A DNA stretch of 30,993 nt from DATAPE01 sp034667525 (lineage in GTDB: Bacteria; Actinomycetota; CADDZG01; WHSQ01). Shown here piece after piece: positions 30,702 through 30,993 of the stretch; positions within the stretch are counted from its first letter, which is position 1, and the number at the start of each line of letters is the position of its first letter. Made by a program: the position numbers and the translations under genes. The notes beneath the pieces were generated by a model that was not told the origin of the DNA, made no database searches, and worked only from the letters and a program-made list of their open reading frames with translations. The stretch is from contig JAXDJO010000037.1 in NCBI GenBank assembly GCA_034667525.1, forward strand, positions 1 through 30,993, given 5' to 3'.

Positions 30702-30993
30702 ATGTCCTTTGCCCCCATAGACCAGGCGATCGCCGAGATCGCCGATGGTCGTGCCGTCATCGTCGTCGATGACCAAAACCGAGAGAACGAAGGCGACCTC
30801 ATCTTCGCCGCCGAGAAGGTCTCCCCGGAGCTTGTCTCGTTCATGGTGCGGCACTGCTCCGGGATCATCTGCGTGCCGATGGAAGCGGACCGGCTCGAGA
30901 CGCTTCACCTACCGTTGATGACGCCGGACAACTCAGAATCGATGGGCACAGCTTTCACGATCAGCGTTGACGCTCGAACGAACACAACCACCG
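30702..30993 (+). CDS. ribBA: 3,4-dihydroxy-2-butanone-4-phosphate synthase (RibB or RibBA), 3' truncated
   Basis: The window ends inside this gene, so only the first 97 codons are seen. They start at ATG 30702, 4 bases after ribE, with AGGAG at 30686-30690. The sequence shows the RibB catalytic segment DDQNRENEGDLIFAAE (24-39) and VRHCSGIICVPM, then MTPDNSESMGTAFTISVDA. RibB converts ribulose-5-phosphate to the four-carbon riboflavin precursor and formate. In Actinobacteria it is usually fused to GTP cyclohydrolase II (RibBA), but the second domain would lie beyond the window, so the fusion is an expectation only. The RTNTTT stretch at the very end corresponds to the substrate loop that precedes GISA in relatives. 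Confidence 0.93.
   Translation, partial: MSFAPIDQAIAEIADGRAVIVVDDQNRENEGDLIFAAEKVSPELVSFMVRHCSGIICVPMEADRLETLHLPLMTPDNSESMGTAFTISVDARTNTTT

Overview
The window looks like a core chromosomal segment from a deep-branching, probably uncultured actinobacterium. It is high in GC and carries many GTG and TTG starts. Three features point to Actinomycetota. One is an actinobacterial-type integration host factor (mIHF) next to gmk and rpoZ. Another is a PriA that has lost its helicase motifs. The third is a gene order resembling the pyrR-pyrB-pyrC-carA-carB-pyrF-mihF-gmk-rpoZ-coaBC-metK-priA-def-fmt-rpe-ribD order I recall from Mycobacterium. I cannot name the class or species from sequence alone. I found no tRNA, rRNA, CRISPR array, insertion sequence or prophage.

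Layout: (1) 1-3340, plus strand: the end of mltG, a small excisionase-type HTH protein, a prolidase-like peptidase, efp and nusB. (2) 3400-6578, minus strand: a two-gene accessory operon. It encodes a fusion of an APH-type kinase with a class-III PLP phospho-lyase-like enzyme, followed by an SDR oxidoreductase. (3) 6644-17684, plus strand: a complete de novo UMP operon, pyrR-pyrB-pyrC-carA-(35-aa basic protein)-(VOC protein)-carB-pyrK-pyrD-pyrF-pyrE, behind a leader that reads as a PyrR attenuator. (4) 17685-27928: mihF, gmk, rpoZ, coaBC, an NfeD protease/slipin membrane pair, metK, priA, def, fmt and rpe. (5) 27925-30993: a response regulator with a variant GGDEF domain, then riboflavin genes ribD, ribE and the start of ribB/ribBA, which runs off the window.

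The pyr genes are very tightly packed, and translational coupling by 4-nt NTGA overlaps recurs ten times in the window. The PyrR leader would match UMP synthesis to the uridine nucleotide pool. The adjoining gmk and rpoZ link this to guanine nucleotide supply and transcription.

The observations most worth a second look are: the kinase/phospho-lyase plus SDR operon, which suggests an undefined amino-alcohol breakdown route; the fully drawable pyr attenuator, in which one hairpin arm also carries the pyrR ribosome binding site; an apparent CTG start for fmt inside a CTGA overlap; the two small extra genes between carA and carB; and the REC-GGDDF protein between rpe and ribD.
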